Shown: piece after piece, positions 45,006 to 53,857 of the stretch
Position numbering within the stretch: the stretch's first letter is position 1
Layout: the number at the start of each line of letters is the position of its first letter
Source: an uncultured Alphaproteobacteria bacterium
Lineage (GTDB): Bacteria; Pseudomonadota; Alphaproteobacteria; Methylaequorales; Methylaequoraceae
Assembly: GCA_902618535.1 (NCBI GenBank)
Contig: CACNAV010000002.1
Coordinates: 88,001 to 151,520 of the forward strand
DNA: 63,520 nucleotides
Reading direction: 5' to 3'
Position numbers and translations under genes: made by a program
Notes under the pieces: model-generated
The model's input: only the letters and a program-made list of their open reading frames with translations
Databases searched by the model: none
What the model was told of the DNA's origin: nothing

Positions 45006-46289
45006 ATGATTCAAAATTTCTCATCCCTATATCTAAATAAAAATCAATTTTTAATTTTTTTAATGGGTATATCAAGTGGTATTCCTCTCTATTTAATTCT
45101 GTCTACTTTATTTATTTGGTTAACAAGAGAAAATATAGATATTTCTACAATAGGTTTATTTGCATTAACTCAGATTCCATGGACTATAAAATTTTTATGG
45201 GCTCCTTTAATAGATAATTTTAAAATACCAATTTTGTATAAAATTGTTGGCCACAGAAAGTCTTGGCTTTTTGTAATTCAGTTTTTTCTTATATTTTCTA
45301 TATTCTTACTGGGTTTCAGTGATCCGGCTCAAAATATTGAATTAACTGCTTTTTTTGCATTGTTGGTATCTTTTTTTTCAGCCTCGCAAGATATTGTTAT
45401 TGATAGTTACAGGATAGAAATATTAGACGATAGTTCTCAAGGTGCAGGTGCTGCGGTTACACAGTTTGGTTATAGAATAGGAGGAATACTCGCAGGAGCT
45501 GGGTCACTTTATCTTAAGTATTATTTTGCTTGGAATACAGTTTTTATGATAGTTGGTTTCATTATTTTTTTTCTAGGATTATCAATTTTATTTCTTCCTA
45601 TTAAAAAAGACCATTTGTCAAAAAATAGAAATGAAAAAAATTTACTGAAACCCTTCTATGAGTTTCTATTTCGTCATTCAGCAATAAAAGTTTTCTTAAT
45701 TTTAATTTTTATATTTTCTTTTAAATTTGGTGATGTAATTGCCGGTGTAATGGCAAATCCATTTTACGTAAAGATAGGCTTTTCTAATATTGAGATAGCA
45801 AATGCAAGTAAAGTTTTTGGTGTATTAATGACTATTTGTGGGGTGTTTTTAGGAGGGTACTTGGTTAAGAAATTAGGTATAATTTATGCCTTAATTGTTT
45901 CAGGTTTCTTTCAAGTTTTATCAAATCTTCTTTATGTATTATTGAATTTCGTTGGATCAGAAATTTCTTATCTTTATCTTACTGTCGCAGGGGAAAATTT
46001 TTCCGGTGGTCTAGGATCAGCAGCTTTTGTGGCATATTTATCAGCTTTGTGTAATAAAAACTATACTGGAACACAATACGCCCTTTTATCATCAATCATG
46101 GGTTTAGCCAGAACAGTTTTGTCATCTCCTTCTGGTTATTTAGTTGAATCTTTTGGCTGGACTAATTTCTTTATTTTATCAACATTCTTGGGGATACCAG
46201 CACTTTTAGTTTTATTTTGGATGAAAAAAAACTTTCATTTAGAAATGCAAAAGTCTAAGAAACTATATCCTTATACTCGTCAAGTTTAG
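45006..46289 (+). CDS. ampG: AmpG-type MFS permease
   Basis: A 427-residue transporter with about twelve helices. The N-terminal GISSGIPLYLILSTLFIWL, KFLWAPLIDNFKIP near residue 67, HRKSW near 88 and SASQDIVIDSYRIE near 133 are typical of AmpG, which imports anhydro-muropeptides from peptidoglycan turnover. It fits functionally with the peptidoglycan enzymes encoded at 55271-57250. It converges on the glutathione-transferase gene with a 35-base overlap. Confidence 0.85.
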   Translation: MIQNFSSLYLNKNQFLIFLMGISSGIPLYLILSTLFIWLTRENIDISTIGLFALTQIPWTIKFLWAPLIDNFKIPILYKIVGHRKSWLFVIQFFLIFSIFLLGFSDPAQNIELTAFFALLVSFFSASQDIVIDSYRIEILDDSSQGAGAAVTQFGYRIGGILAGAGSLYLKYYFAWNTVFMIVGFIIFFLGLSILFLPIKKDHLSKNRNEKNLLKPFYEFLFRHSAIKVFLILIFIFSFKFGDVIAGVMANPFYVKIGFSNIEIANASKVFGVLMTICGVFLGGYLVKKLGIIYALIVSGFFQVLSNLLYVLLNFVGSEISYLYLTVAGENFSGGLGSAAFVAYLSALCNKNYTGTQYALLSSIMGLARTVLSSPSGYLVESFGWTNFFILSTFLGIPALLVLFWMKKNFHLEMQKSKKLYPYTRQV

Positions 46290-46890
46290 TAAAAGCTTTA
46301 AAAGTATTCATTTGCTTAAAAAAATTTTGAATTAAAGGAAATTTTTCCAAAAATTTGTTATCGATCTTATCAAGTATACCACAATAAAACCAATATATAA
46401 CTCGCCAGGCTACGATATCAGCTATACTAAATTCATCATTGAAGAATTTTTTTTTTTTTGAACTTTTATCAAATAATTTTTCTAAGTAAGAAAACCAAAC
46501 TAGAAGGTCATTTTCAATAAACTCCTCTCTTAATCTTTTTGATTTTTCTAAATCCTTATCTCTCATTGCTGCTCTTATTGATGGCGCAATTTTGTTAGTT
46601 ATTTCATTAGCCCAATCCAAAACTTGATCTATGACAATTGCCTTTAGCTTATCATTATTATAAAGTTTTGATTCTATCGCACAAAATCTTGCCAGAGAAT
46701 GGGTGTGGCCGTATTGTTTTTCCTTAATAATCATTATCGGCAGTTGTCCGAAGGGAAATTTTTCCTTTTCTTTTGGCCATTCTTGCCTTTTAATTCTTTT
46801 ATACTCATATGGAACTTTGGAATACCCGAGACTAAGTCTTAAAATATCTATACGCCAAAAATTGAAGTCAAAATATACTAACTTTATCAT
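46255..46890 (-). CDS. Glutathione S-transferase-like protein
   Basis: A 211-residue protein of the glutathione transferase fold, closest in pattern to sigma-like enzymes. The N-terminal thioredoxin part runs KLVYFDFNFWRIDILRLSL, with FGQLPIMII near residue 50 (the conserved cis-Pro region) and THSLARFCA near 65. The C-terminal all-helical domain includes FSIADIVAWRVIYW near 155. Substrate unknown. It is adjacent to the ferredoxin reductase, eight bases away, suggesting an oxidative-stress link. Confidence 0.78.
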   Translation of the reverse strand: MIKLVYFDFNFWRIDILRLSLGYSKVPYEYKRIKRQEWPKEKEKFPFGQLPIMIIKEKQYGHTHSLARFCAIESKLYNNDKLKAIVIDQVLDWANEITNKIAPSIRAAMRDKDLEKSKRLREEFIENDLLVWFSYLEKLFDKSSKKKKFFNDEFSIADIVAWRVIYWFYCGILDKIDNKFLEKFPLIQNFFKQMNTFKAFTKLDEYKDIVS

Positions 46891-46898
46891 TACCAGTT

Positions 46899-47666
46899 TT
46901 ATTTCTCTGCAAAGGCTTTTTCAATAACAAAGCCACCTTGAACTTTTGTTGAACCCTCTGATGAACCAAGCTTTTCAAATATACCCTTAATTTCAAATGT
47001 CATTTCTTCAGAACCACAGATCATAATTCTATCTTCTTCAGGATTAAATTCTTCAACTTGAAGAGCGTTCCATAATTTTTTTTCATTTATCCATGTGGTT
47101 ATTCTTCCCTTACGTGGCCATTCATCTCTTGTAACAGTGTTAAAATAAATAAAATTTCCTTTGGTAACTTCTGAATATATATCGTCTTTATTAAGGTTAT
47201 TTAGAGTATCCATATAAGCTAGCTCTTTAGCAGTCCTCACTCCGTGAACAAGTGCTACTTTTTTAAATTTTTCGTAGGTTTCAGGGTCCCTGGAAATACT
47301 CATGAATGGAGCTAGTCCAGTACCTGTTGATAACATGAAGAGATTTCTCCCAGGAAGTAAATAATCACAAACTAATGTTCCTGTTGGTTTTGAATTAATT
47401 AAAATTTCATCACCAACTTTGATATGTTGAAGTTTACTTGTTAAAGGACCGTTTGGAACTTTTATAGATAAAAATTCTAGGTGGTCTTCATGATTAGGGC
47501 TAACAACCGAGTAAGCTCGTAAAAGAGGCTTTTCATCTATTTCTAGTCCAATCATTGCAAATTCGCCATTTTTGAATCTAAAACCCATATTTCTTGTGGT
47601 TCTAAAGCTAAATGTTTTGTCTGTCCAATGGTGAACACTTAGGACTTTTTCTTTTAATAATGCCAT
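46899..47666 (-). CDS. fpr: Ferredoxin--NADP+ reductase
   Basis: A 255-residue flavoenzyme moving electrons between NADPH and ferredoxin or flavodoxin. I use the ATG at 47666, giving MALLKEKVLSVHHWTDKTF, the family's usual N-terminus; a longer frame would reach into the divergent promoter. RAYSVVSPN (residues 49-57) binds FAD, STGTGLAPFMSI near 115 binds NADP, and the protein ends FVIEKAFAEK, like proteobacterial FPR. It is divergent from the PEPC-like gene across 75 bases. Confidence 0.88.
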   Translation of the reverse strand: MALLKEKVLSVHHWTDKTFSFRTTRNMGFRFKNGEFAMIGLEIDEKPLLRAYSVVSPNHEDHLEFLSIKVPNGPLTSKLQHIKVGDEILINSKPTGTLVCDYLLPGRNLFMLSTGTGLAPFMSISRDPETYEKFKKVALVHGVRTAKELAYMDTLNNLNKDDIYSEVTKGNFIYFNTVTRDEWPRKGRITTWINEKKLWNALQVEEFNPEEDRIMICGSEEMTFEIKGIFEKLGSSEGSTKVQGGFVIEKAFAEK

Positions 47667-47741
47667 GGATCGAATTTTTAAAAAAACTTCATAAGGATTG
47701 AAACTATGATATAAACATTTATCTAAAGGATTTTTTTTAAA

Positions 47742-50700
47742 ATGACAAGTATTAATATAAGAAAACTCTCTCACTCAGAGATGGATTTGTACAGAAAACC
47801 TCTTCTCCCAAAAACTTGGAGTTGTTTCCCAGTTGATAAGGATATAGATACTCAAATGCTTAGAAAAATATTACAAAAAGATCTTGATAAAATTAGATCT
47901 GGTGCTGAAAAGGATCCTTTTTCAAATTCTATTACAATGTTAGCTTTGGATATTTCAAGAAGATTAGAAAAAAATTTATTAAACTACTCTGCTTTAGAGG
48001 CCTTAATCCAGAGATTAGCAGTTGGCTCTCTTGGCTTTAGGGCAGATCGTTTAAAAGATTATATGGGAAGTGTTAGTGAGGAAGAAAATAGAAAATCAAT
48101 ACACAAAATTATAAAATCACTTGCCTTTAAAAAAAAACAAAAAATTTCATTTGATGATTTTAATGAAAAATTACAAAATGAGACCTTTGGAATTGTACTT
48201 ACTGCTCACCCTACTTTTGGAATGACCCATCAAATAATGGTTAATTTAGCTAAGTTAGCAACCAATAAGAATGAAAGAGGAAAAAAGATCGGTGATTCAG
48301 AATTAAAATCAATTATTAAGGATATTTTTAAAACTGAACAAAAACCTGAAAAAAACATATCTTTAGATTTTGAACACGAACTATCAATTATAGCTTTGAA
48401 AAACCTTCAATACGCTCTAGGTAGCTTTTTTAAAATTGTTATAAATGTTACAAAAGAGATTTTTCCAAATGAATATTTTGAGATTATGCCTCAAATTCTT
48501 AGATTACATACTTGGGTTGGTTATGATGTTGATGGAAGAGGTGATATTTCATGGAGTAATACCTTTTCTAAAAGGTTAAAAATTAAGTTAGAACAACTAC
48601 TCGAGTATGAAAAAAGTATAAAAGAAATTTTAAAAATTTCTAAAGACAAAGAACTCTCAAAAAAAGTTAATAATCTTCATAAATTAATTTCTGAATCAAT
48701 TTCAGTAAACAAAAAAACTCTTAAATATTTTTCTGACCCGAAACTTTTGGATAATGTTGATGATGTTAAATACATTTCTAATTTTTTATTTAAGAATAAA
48801 GATATATTAATTACAAATGAAAATTTATTGATTGAAAAAATTGATGATATTATTGCCTCTATAAAATTTAAAAAGATCAAAAATTACCAAAGATTAATAG
48901 AAAATCTGATAGTTTTAAAAATTGTAGTTAAAAACTTCGGTTTAGGACTTGGGAGAACTCAAGTTAGATTAAATGCTAACCAATTAAATAATGCAATTTC
49001 AAAAGAAATTGATTTAAAAGGAGACCCTGATGATCCTTCAAATAAAAGGACTTACCTTCAACATATATCAAGACTAATTGAAAACGTAACTCCAGTTAAA
49101 ATTAATTTCGGGAGCATACTTGAAGAAAATTTGAATGCTAGGCGTTATTTTATGATTATCAAACAGATGTTTAAATATATTGACGAAAATCAGACGATAA
49201 GATTTCTTATTGCTGAGTGTGATTATGCTTTGACTGTGATGACAGCTTTATATTTCTCAAAACTTTTTGGTGTGGATGAAAAAATTGATATTTCTCCTTT
49301 ATTTGAAACAGAAAAAGGACTTTCAACTGGTCATGAAGTAATTTCATCGTTATTAAAAAATGTTCATTATAAAAAATATGTTATAAAAAGAAAAAAACTT
49401 AGTATTCAAACTGGATTTTCTGATGCTGGAAGATACCTTGGTCAGTCAGCAGCTGTTTTGTCAATCGAAAATCTCCAAAGAAAGATAGCCAAGATTCTAT
49501 CAGATAATAATTTACCAAATGTGAAACTTCTAATTTTCAATACGCATGGTGAGTCAATTGGAAGAGGAGGTCACCCTGTCTCACTATTAGACAGGTTGAG
49601 TTATGTTAGCTGCCCTTTTACAAGAAAAAAATTAAGAGAATGGAATATCAATTTAGTACAGGAAATTAGTTTTCAAGGGGGGGATGGCTATCAATATTTT
49701 ATGAATCATGATTTAGCATTTGCCTCAATCGCAAGAATATTAGATTTTTGTTATAATAACAATGATTTAGAAACAAACGATTCACTTTACGACTCAGCAG
49801 ATTTTGGAATTGAATTTGTTAATACTATTAAACAATTTAATACAGATATAATGGATGATCCAAATTATGCAGCTTTACTTAATGTTTTTAGTGTTAATCT
49901 AACACATTCTACAGGTTCAAGAGCCGTAAAAAGATTTGTTGATGGTTCCTCAAAAACTCTCGTTTATCACCCTAGTCAAACAAGAGCTATTCCTCAAAAT
50001 AACATTCTGCAGCAACTTGGCATGCTGGCTAATTCTTTAGGAGGGGTTGGTAAATTTTTGAGAAAAAATCCTAAGCAATTTTATAAATACTACAAAACAT
50101 CAAGTAGATTTAGACGAATCATGGATATGATAAAATATGCTTTTGCTTTTAGTGATATTGAGGTTCTTAAGGCCTATGTTGACTGTTATGATCCTGGTAT
50201 GTGGTTGTCTTGGTCCACAAGAACAGCAGATTCAAATAGAAGTGAAAATATGAAAGAAGTTGCAAATCTTCTTGAAAAGTTTGATGTTCATTGGAGATTT
50301 AACAAAGTATATAGAACTTTACATCAAGAATACATGGAGATTCGAAATTGGATACTAGGGAGAAAGAATAGGGGAAGAATTGCAGTTGGTAGAGGTAGAG
50401 TAGTTGAGAAGGAAATTAGAGATGAGCTTTTACTTATGCACGGCATAAGAGTATCAATAATCCATGAAATTTTTCTATTATCTGTGAGAGTTCCGAAATT
50501 TAGTGATCAAGCTGGTACGTCTAGAGATGAAATAATTGCCAAGCTAATTAGATTTGATGTCCTAGATGCAGTGGAAACCTTAAGAAAAATTTTCCCAGTC
50601 AAAAAGGTTAGTGCATCTTATTCAGGTTTTGGTGAACCTTCAAATTATCTCAGTGAGCAGAATATAGATTATTCAAATGAGGAAAAAAATATTTTTAGAC

Positions 50701-50774
50701 AATTAGAAGCTCTTTATGAATGTGCTAGACGAGTAAGTACAGGTATATCTCATTTTATCGGTGCCGTGGGTTAA
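47742..50774 (+). CDS. Divergent phosphoenolpyruvate carboxylase-like protein
   Basis: A 1010-residue protein. It carries remnants of PEP carboxylase motifs: TAHPTFGMTHQ near residue 152 (usual TAHPTE), GYDVDGRGDI near 263 (usual GDRDGNP), TGFSDAGRYLGQSAA near 560 (usual GYSDSxKDxG), HGESIGRGGHP near 605 (usual HGRGGxxGRGG) and FQGGDGYQYF near 640 (usual QGExIRFK). So the active-site His and one Arg loop are kept, but one Arg, the loop Lys and the IR pair are changed. Length is close to PEPC. Either a functional variant family or an enzyme with a different reaction. An AAAGGA box lies before the ATG. Confidence 0.7.
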   Translation: MTSINIRKLSHSEMDLYRKPLLPKTWSCFPVDKDIDTQMLRKILQKDLDKIRSGAEKDPFSNSITMLALDISRRLEKNLLNYSALEALIQRLAVGSLGFRADRLKDYMGSVSEEENRKSIHKIIKSLAFKKKQKISFDDFNEKLQNETFGIVLTAHPTFGMTHQIMVNLAKLATNKNERGKKIGDSELKSIIKDIFKTEQKPEKNISLDFEHELSIIALKNLQYALGSFFKIVINVTKEIFPNEYFEIMPQILRLHTWVGYDVDGRGDISWSNTFSKRLKIKLEQLLEYEKSIKEILKISKDKELSKKVNNLHKLISESISVNKKTLKYFSDPKLLDNVDDVKYISNFLFKNKDILITNENLLIEKIDDIIASIKFKKIKNYQRLIENLIVLKIVVKNFGLGLGRTQVRLNANQLNNAISKEIDLKGDPDDPSNKRTYLQHISRLIENVTPVKINFGSILEENLNARRYFMIIKQMFKYIDENQTIRFLIAECDYALTVMTALYFSKLFGVDEKIDISPLFETEKGLSTGHEVISSLLKNVHYKKYVIKRKKLSIQTGFSDAGRYLGQSAAVLSIENLQRKIAKILSDNNLPNVKLLIFNTHGESIGRGGHPVSLLDRLSYVSCPFTRKKLREWNINLVQEISFQGGDGYQYFMNHDLAFASIARILDFCYNNNDLETNDSLYDSADFGIEFVNTIKQFNTDIMDDPNYAALLNVFSVNLTHSTGSRAVKRFVDGSSKTLVYHPSQTRAIPQNNILQQLGMLANSLGGVGKFLRKNPKQFYKYYKTSSRFRRIMDMIKYAFAFSDIEVLKAYVDCYDPGMWLSWSTRTADSNRSENMKEVANLLEKFDVHWRFNKVYRTLHQEYMEIRNWILGRKNRGRIAVGRGRVVEKEIRDELLLMHGIRVSIIHEIFLLSVRVPKFSDQAGTSRDEIIAKLIRFDVLDAVETLRKIFPVKKVSASYSGFGEPSNYLSEQNIDYSNEEKNIFRQLEALYECARRVSTGISHFIGAVG

Positions 50775-51697
50775 GACTTCTTTTTTTTATTTTTGTAATG
50801 AGCTTCGATTGCTGCAATATCTTCGTCTGAAAGGTTTAGTTTTTCTGACAAGTCATCTAACTCTTTTCTTTCTTCATCATCAATAATATTATCCGACAAC
50901 ATAAACTTAAGTTTATCTTCATATTTTTTTTGATTTCTTCTGGTATATTCGGTAAATGCTGAGGCTAATATTCCTGATGGGAGAGCAACCGTTCCAATTC
51001 CTAGTATGATAATAATTGATCCAAAAAACTTCCCCATAGATGTAACTGGATAAACATCTCCATACCCCACAGTAGTTAAAGTAACTATCGACCACCACAT
51101 GGATTGAGGAATACTACCAAATTTATCAGGTTGTATATCTTTTTCCACTATATACATTCCACTCGATGAAATGATTAAAACAATAAACAGAATAAAAAAT
51201 GCTGCACCCAGCGATTTCCGTTGATCCCACAAAACAACCAATAATGTATTAATTGAGTTAGAATATCTTGAAAATTTTAGCAATCGAAAAATTCTAAGCG
51301 CTCTTACAAATCTTAGATCCACTGTTGGAAATAAAAAAGCTAGCAGGCTTGGAAGAATTGCAATTAAATCAATGATAGCGGAAAAACTAAAAATATATCT
51401 AAGCCTAGCCTTTCCATTCGTTTCATTTTTTGTTTTATTTTCAACACATGACCAAAATCTACTTATATACTCTAAAGAGAAAATTGTTACGGAAAATAAC
51501 TCAAAATATATAAACCATAATTTGTATTTGAAATAAAGAGTCTCAACTGTTTCTAGAATAACCATTAATATGTTGAAAAAAATTAAGTTAACTAAAAAAA
51601 TATCAATAAACTTTGATAAATTATCGTTATCCTCAGCTGGTTCTAAAAGTCTCCAAACTCTATTTCTATTCAGATTTAATTTGTAAAAGATTGTCAT
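50771..51697 (-). CDS. kch: Voltage-gated-type potassium channel
   Basis: A 308-residue membrane protein with six helices. The fourth helix ALRIFRLLKFSRYSN near residue 135 has spaced arginines typical of a voltage sensor. The pore and selectivity filter TLTTVGYGDVYP are near residue 210, and the C-terminal cytoplasmic helix ends with Lys/Asp-rich residues. It is the last gene of a five-gene minus-strand unit with ATGA overlaps, and its stop shares TTAA with the convergent PEPC-like gene. Confidence 0.88.
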   Translation of the reverse strand: MTIFYKLNLNRNRVWRLLEPAEDNDNLSKFIDIFLVNLIFFNILMVILETVETLYFKYKLWFIYFELFSVTIFSLEYISRFWSCVENKTKNETNGKARLRYIFSFSAIIDLIAILPSLLAFLFPTVDLRFVRALRIFRLLKFSRYSNSINTLLVVLWDQRKSLGAAFFILFIVLIISSSGMYIVEKDIQPDKFGSIPQSMWWSIVTLTTVGYGDVYPVTSMGKFFGSIIIILGIGTVALPSGILASAFTEYTRRNQKKYEDKLKFMLSDNIIDDEERKELDDLSEKLNLSDEDIAAIEAHYKNKKKKS

Positions 51698-51978
51698 TTT
51701 TTAGGGCAAACGATTTGTTTTTGACAGGTGTTTCCAGGTGCACCGAGATAGATTTCCTTATTTTTCTCTCCTCTCTTTTGGGATTGGTACTCACAAATTA
51801 CATCATCAGGAACTATTGTTTCTTTTACCAGGCGACAAAGAGGTCTTATTTCTATTCTTTTTCTTCTGTCAAATGTGCCTTCTTCTGGTTCATATTTTCT
51901 ACCTACAGAGTCAACCTCTAGTGGTAAAAAAAAAATAAGAATTAAAAAAAAATTACTCTTCCTTTTTTTCATTTTCAT
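51694..51978 (-). CDS. Small secreted Cys-containing protein
   Basis: A 94-residue protein with a hydrophobic N-terminal signal (residues 9-21). The rest is hydrophilic with four cysteines (CRLVK, CEYQS, CQKQIVCPKK), which suggests disulfide bonds in the periplasm. Start at 51978 or two codons later. The stop overlaps the channel start by ATGA, and it overlaps the 73-residue gene upstream by 26 bases. Function unknown. Confidence 0.6.
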   Translation of the reverse strand: MKMKKRKSNFFLILIFFLPLEVDSVGRKYEPEEGTFDRRKRIEIRPLCRLVKETIVPDDVICEYQSQKRGEKNKEIYLGAPGNTCQKQIVCPKK

Positions 51979-52174
51979 CTTGTATTTCGTTATCTTTTTC
52001 TCCCTCTAAATAAGCAGTGCCTTGAATAGATTTTGCGATGAATTTATTCATCAGATCCTCAGAATTTTTTACATAATCCTCTAAGGATTCCTGAAGTTTT
52101 TTTTCTGCATCTTCTTTTGATTCTCCTTCAATTTCAGCTATTCCATCAATGATCCAATGTACTTTAAATTTCAT
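51953..52174 (-). CDS. Small acidic cytoplasmic protein
   Basis: A 73-residue protein. It begins MKFKVHWIIDGIAEIEGESK, a beta strand-turn-strand, followed by an amphipathic helix (EDAEKKLQESLEDYV) and an acidic tail ending EIQDENEKKEE. The strand-helix arrangement loosely recalls DpnD/PcfM-like small proteins, but this is weak. The ATG overlaps the upstream stop as ATGA at 52171-52174. Function unknown; its position between a secreted protein and a Sel1 protein suggests the unit acts together. Confidence 0.6.
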   Translation of the reverse strand: MKFKVHWIIDGIAEIEGESKEDAEKKLQESLEDYVKNSEDLMNKFIAKSIQGTAYLEGEKDNEIQDENEKKEE

Positions 52175-52806
52175 ATATTACCTTCCGTTTGTTTTCCTTC
52201 ATTAAAATATTTATTTTTTGTAAAAATTTCTTCAGCTTTAGTTTGTAGTTCGACAATTTTATCTGTTTCAATTTCCTCACCGACTCTATCTCTTAGTTTC
52301 ATTGCTTTATAAATTCCACCACTTACAGATACAGAATACCATAAATAAGACTGTTCATAATCAATTTCTGGAGAAAAATTTTCAAACCAAAAACCTAGCT
52401 TAAAAGCAGATTTTGAATTATTAAATTCAATGAAATTTTTTTCTAATATTGTAGGAATTTGATTGGCTATTTCTTCAATAACATTTTCGCTTAATTTACT
52501 TTTAATTATATCAACTTTTTTTAAACATTTTTTATTCCCATTAAGAACACATAACCAGCAATATTTTAATGATTGTTTAAAATTTTGAATTGTTCCAACA
52601 CCTTCATAATACATATTTGATAAATTGAAAATTGAGTCTTTATGACCCTTTTCAGCTAAATTAAAAAAAACAATAAATGATTCGTCGAAAGCTCCCTCGT
52701 CATAGAGTGAAACTCCTTTGTTATAATATTCTTCATCACTTAAGATTTCACCAGCGTTAATTTTGTTAAAAAGCAAAAAGCAAATTATTATTCTAAATAA
52801 AGTCAC
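52171..52806 (-). CDS. Sel1-repeat-like secreted protein
   Basis: A 211-residue protein with an N-terminal signal sequence (residues 1-18). Sel1-like tetratricopeptide units are visible: YNKGVSLYDEGAFDESF near residue 28 and SIFNLSNMYYEGVGTIQNF near 57, with a later partial repeat in SYLWYSVSVSGGIYKAMKL. Sel1 repeats mediate protein interactions, often in the periplasm. It overlaps the NHLP-like gene by ATGA (52803-52806). Confidence 0.7.
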   Translation of the reverse strand: MTLFRIIICFLLFNKINAGEILSDEEYYNKGVSLYDEGAFDESFIVFFNLAEKGHKDSIFNLSNMYYEGVGTIQNFKQSLKYCWLCVLNGNKKCLKKVDIIKSKLSENVIEEIANQIPTILEKNFIEFNNSKSAFKLGFWFENFSPEIDYEQSYLWYSVSVSGGIYKAMKLRDRVGEEIETDKIVELQTKAEEIFTKNKYFNEGKQTEGNI

Positions 52807-53189
52807 CTGCCAGCCATCATTACTAATTGTAAATATAAAACCCTTAGTTTAAATTTGGAGTTAGGTCTTTGCTCGTAAACAACAATTCTTGGTCTGTCAG
52901 AATTTGGCTTTTGAAATTCAATAGACATATCTTCTGGTAAATAAACACCGTTAAATTCAAGCGTTTTTTGAGGATCCTTTGAAAACTCTTCTTTAAATCC
53001 TGTATCTATCCATACCCTGGCGAGTACTCTTCCAAGTATGTCGGGTAAATATTTCCTCACATCAGCTCTACTTTTTAAATGGTGAAGTTTCTGAGTTATA
53101 TCCAATGGACTAATTTTTTCCTGGTTAACCGTAATTAACTCCGTAGATTTTGCTTTAACAGGAAGGTTTTTTGTTGTTTTTTTTGTCAT
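52803..53189 (-). CDS. NHLP-like (nitrile hydratase alpha/leader peptide) domain protein
   Basis: A 128-residue cytoplasmic protein without signal peptide. Residues about 50-112 read like the nitrile-hydratase-like leader domain of some natural product precursors: ARVWIDTGFKEEF, then DPQKTLEFNGVYLPEDMSI and RIVVYEQRPNS. A 17-residue tail ending LQLVMMAGR follows, with no GlyGly cleavage site and no Cys or Ser/Thr cluster. So it may be a precursor-like or a stand-alone nitrile-hydratase-related protein. It heads a five-gene overlapping operon. No modifying enzyme is visible nearby. Confidence 0.6.
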   Translation of the reverse strand: MTKKTTKNLPVKAKSTELITVNQEKISPLDITQKLHHLKSRADVRKYLPDILGRVLARVWIDTGFKEEFSKDPQKTLEFNGVYLPEDMSIEFQKPNSDRPRIVVYEQRPNSKFKLRVLYLQLVMMAGR

Positions 53190-53212
53190 TATTTCAAATT
53201 ATTATAAGCATG

Positions 53213-53231
53213 AATGTTCATTAAAAACATT
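53213..53231. repeat. Inverted repeat AATGTT-N7-AACATT
   Basis: A perfect six-base inverted repeat with a seven-base spacer in the 80-base divergent region between the NHLP-like operon (53189, minus) and the 88-residue gene (53270, plus). It could be an operator for either direction. AT-rich DNA makes such repeats common. Confidence 0.3.
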
Positions 53232-53269
53232 TTATTAAAATTTACAACACATTAGTCGTTAAATCAATT

Positions 53270-53536
53270 ATGACAAAAAATCACAATATAATTAAGTTCC
53301 CAAGTAATATAAATTATAAGAAAAATAAATATATAAAAATTAGGGATGAGATAGAATCTCTTTTATTTAATTATGCTCTAAATAAAAAAGATTTATGGGC
53401 CGTCTCATTAGCAGCAGGAAGATTTTCCGCAATGAATCTTCAAAAAATTGATGGTGAAGAAAAAGCAATGGATTTTTTTAAAAATTGTGTCGAAACTCAA
53501 AAGAACTCGGGTGACAAAAGACTAAGCGATTCTTGA
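53270..53536 (+). CDS. Small protein of unknown function
   Basis: An 88-residue protein. It begins MTKNHNIIKFPSNINY; the NIIKFP motif is frequent at the start of small alphaproteobacterial proteins. The remainder is predicted helical (IRDEIESLLFNYALNKK, DLWAVSLAAGRFSAMNLQ). No membrane segment or motif is visible. Its end overlaps the end of the bactofilin gene by 15 bases (convergent). Function unknown. Confidence 0.55.
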   Translation: MTKNHNIIKFPSNINYKKNKYIKIRDEIESLLFNYALNKKDLWAVSLAAGRFSAMNLQKIDGEEKAMDFFKNCVETQKNSGDKRLSDS

Positions 53537-53836
53537 TACATTACCAGATATTTGTGCTCCAGAATCAACTGAAAGTGAATTGGTTTTAAGCTTACCATCT
53601 ACATTCCCACTATTTGATACCTCCAAGTGATCAGCTGTGATATCACCTACAACATTTCCCTCTACACGAACATGTTCAGAATTTATATTTCCGTTAAACT
53701 TACATGTATTTTCAATTATTAATGACTTAGCTGTTACATTACCTTTAAAAGTTCCAGCAATTACAACTTGCCCCTCCTTCGATTCCAATGTTCCCTCCAT
53801 TAAAAGGTCTTTATTTATGTAGGTAATATCACTCAA
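53522..53836 (-). CDS. Bactofilin (third of three)
   Basis: A 104-residue beta-helical polymer-forming protein. Repeats of roughly six residues with small and hydrophobic positions are visible, including GQVVIAGTFKGNVTAKSLII and GNVVGDITADHLEVSNSGNV. Bactofilins form filaments at the membrane and recruit peptidoglycan enzymes. A GGAG box precedes the start. The three tandem copies differ in length (104, 126 and 132). Confidence 0.85.
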   Translation of the reverse strand: MSDITYINKDLLMEGTLESKEGQVVIAGTFKGNVTAKSLIIENTCKFNGNINSEHVRVEGNVVGDITADHLEVSNSGNVDGKLKTNSLSVDSGAQISGNVSRIA

Positions 53837-53857
53837 TTATATTCTCCAAATTAATTT

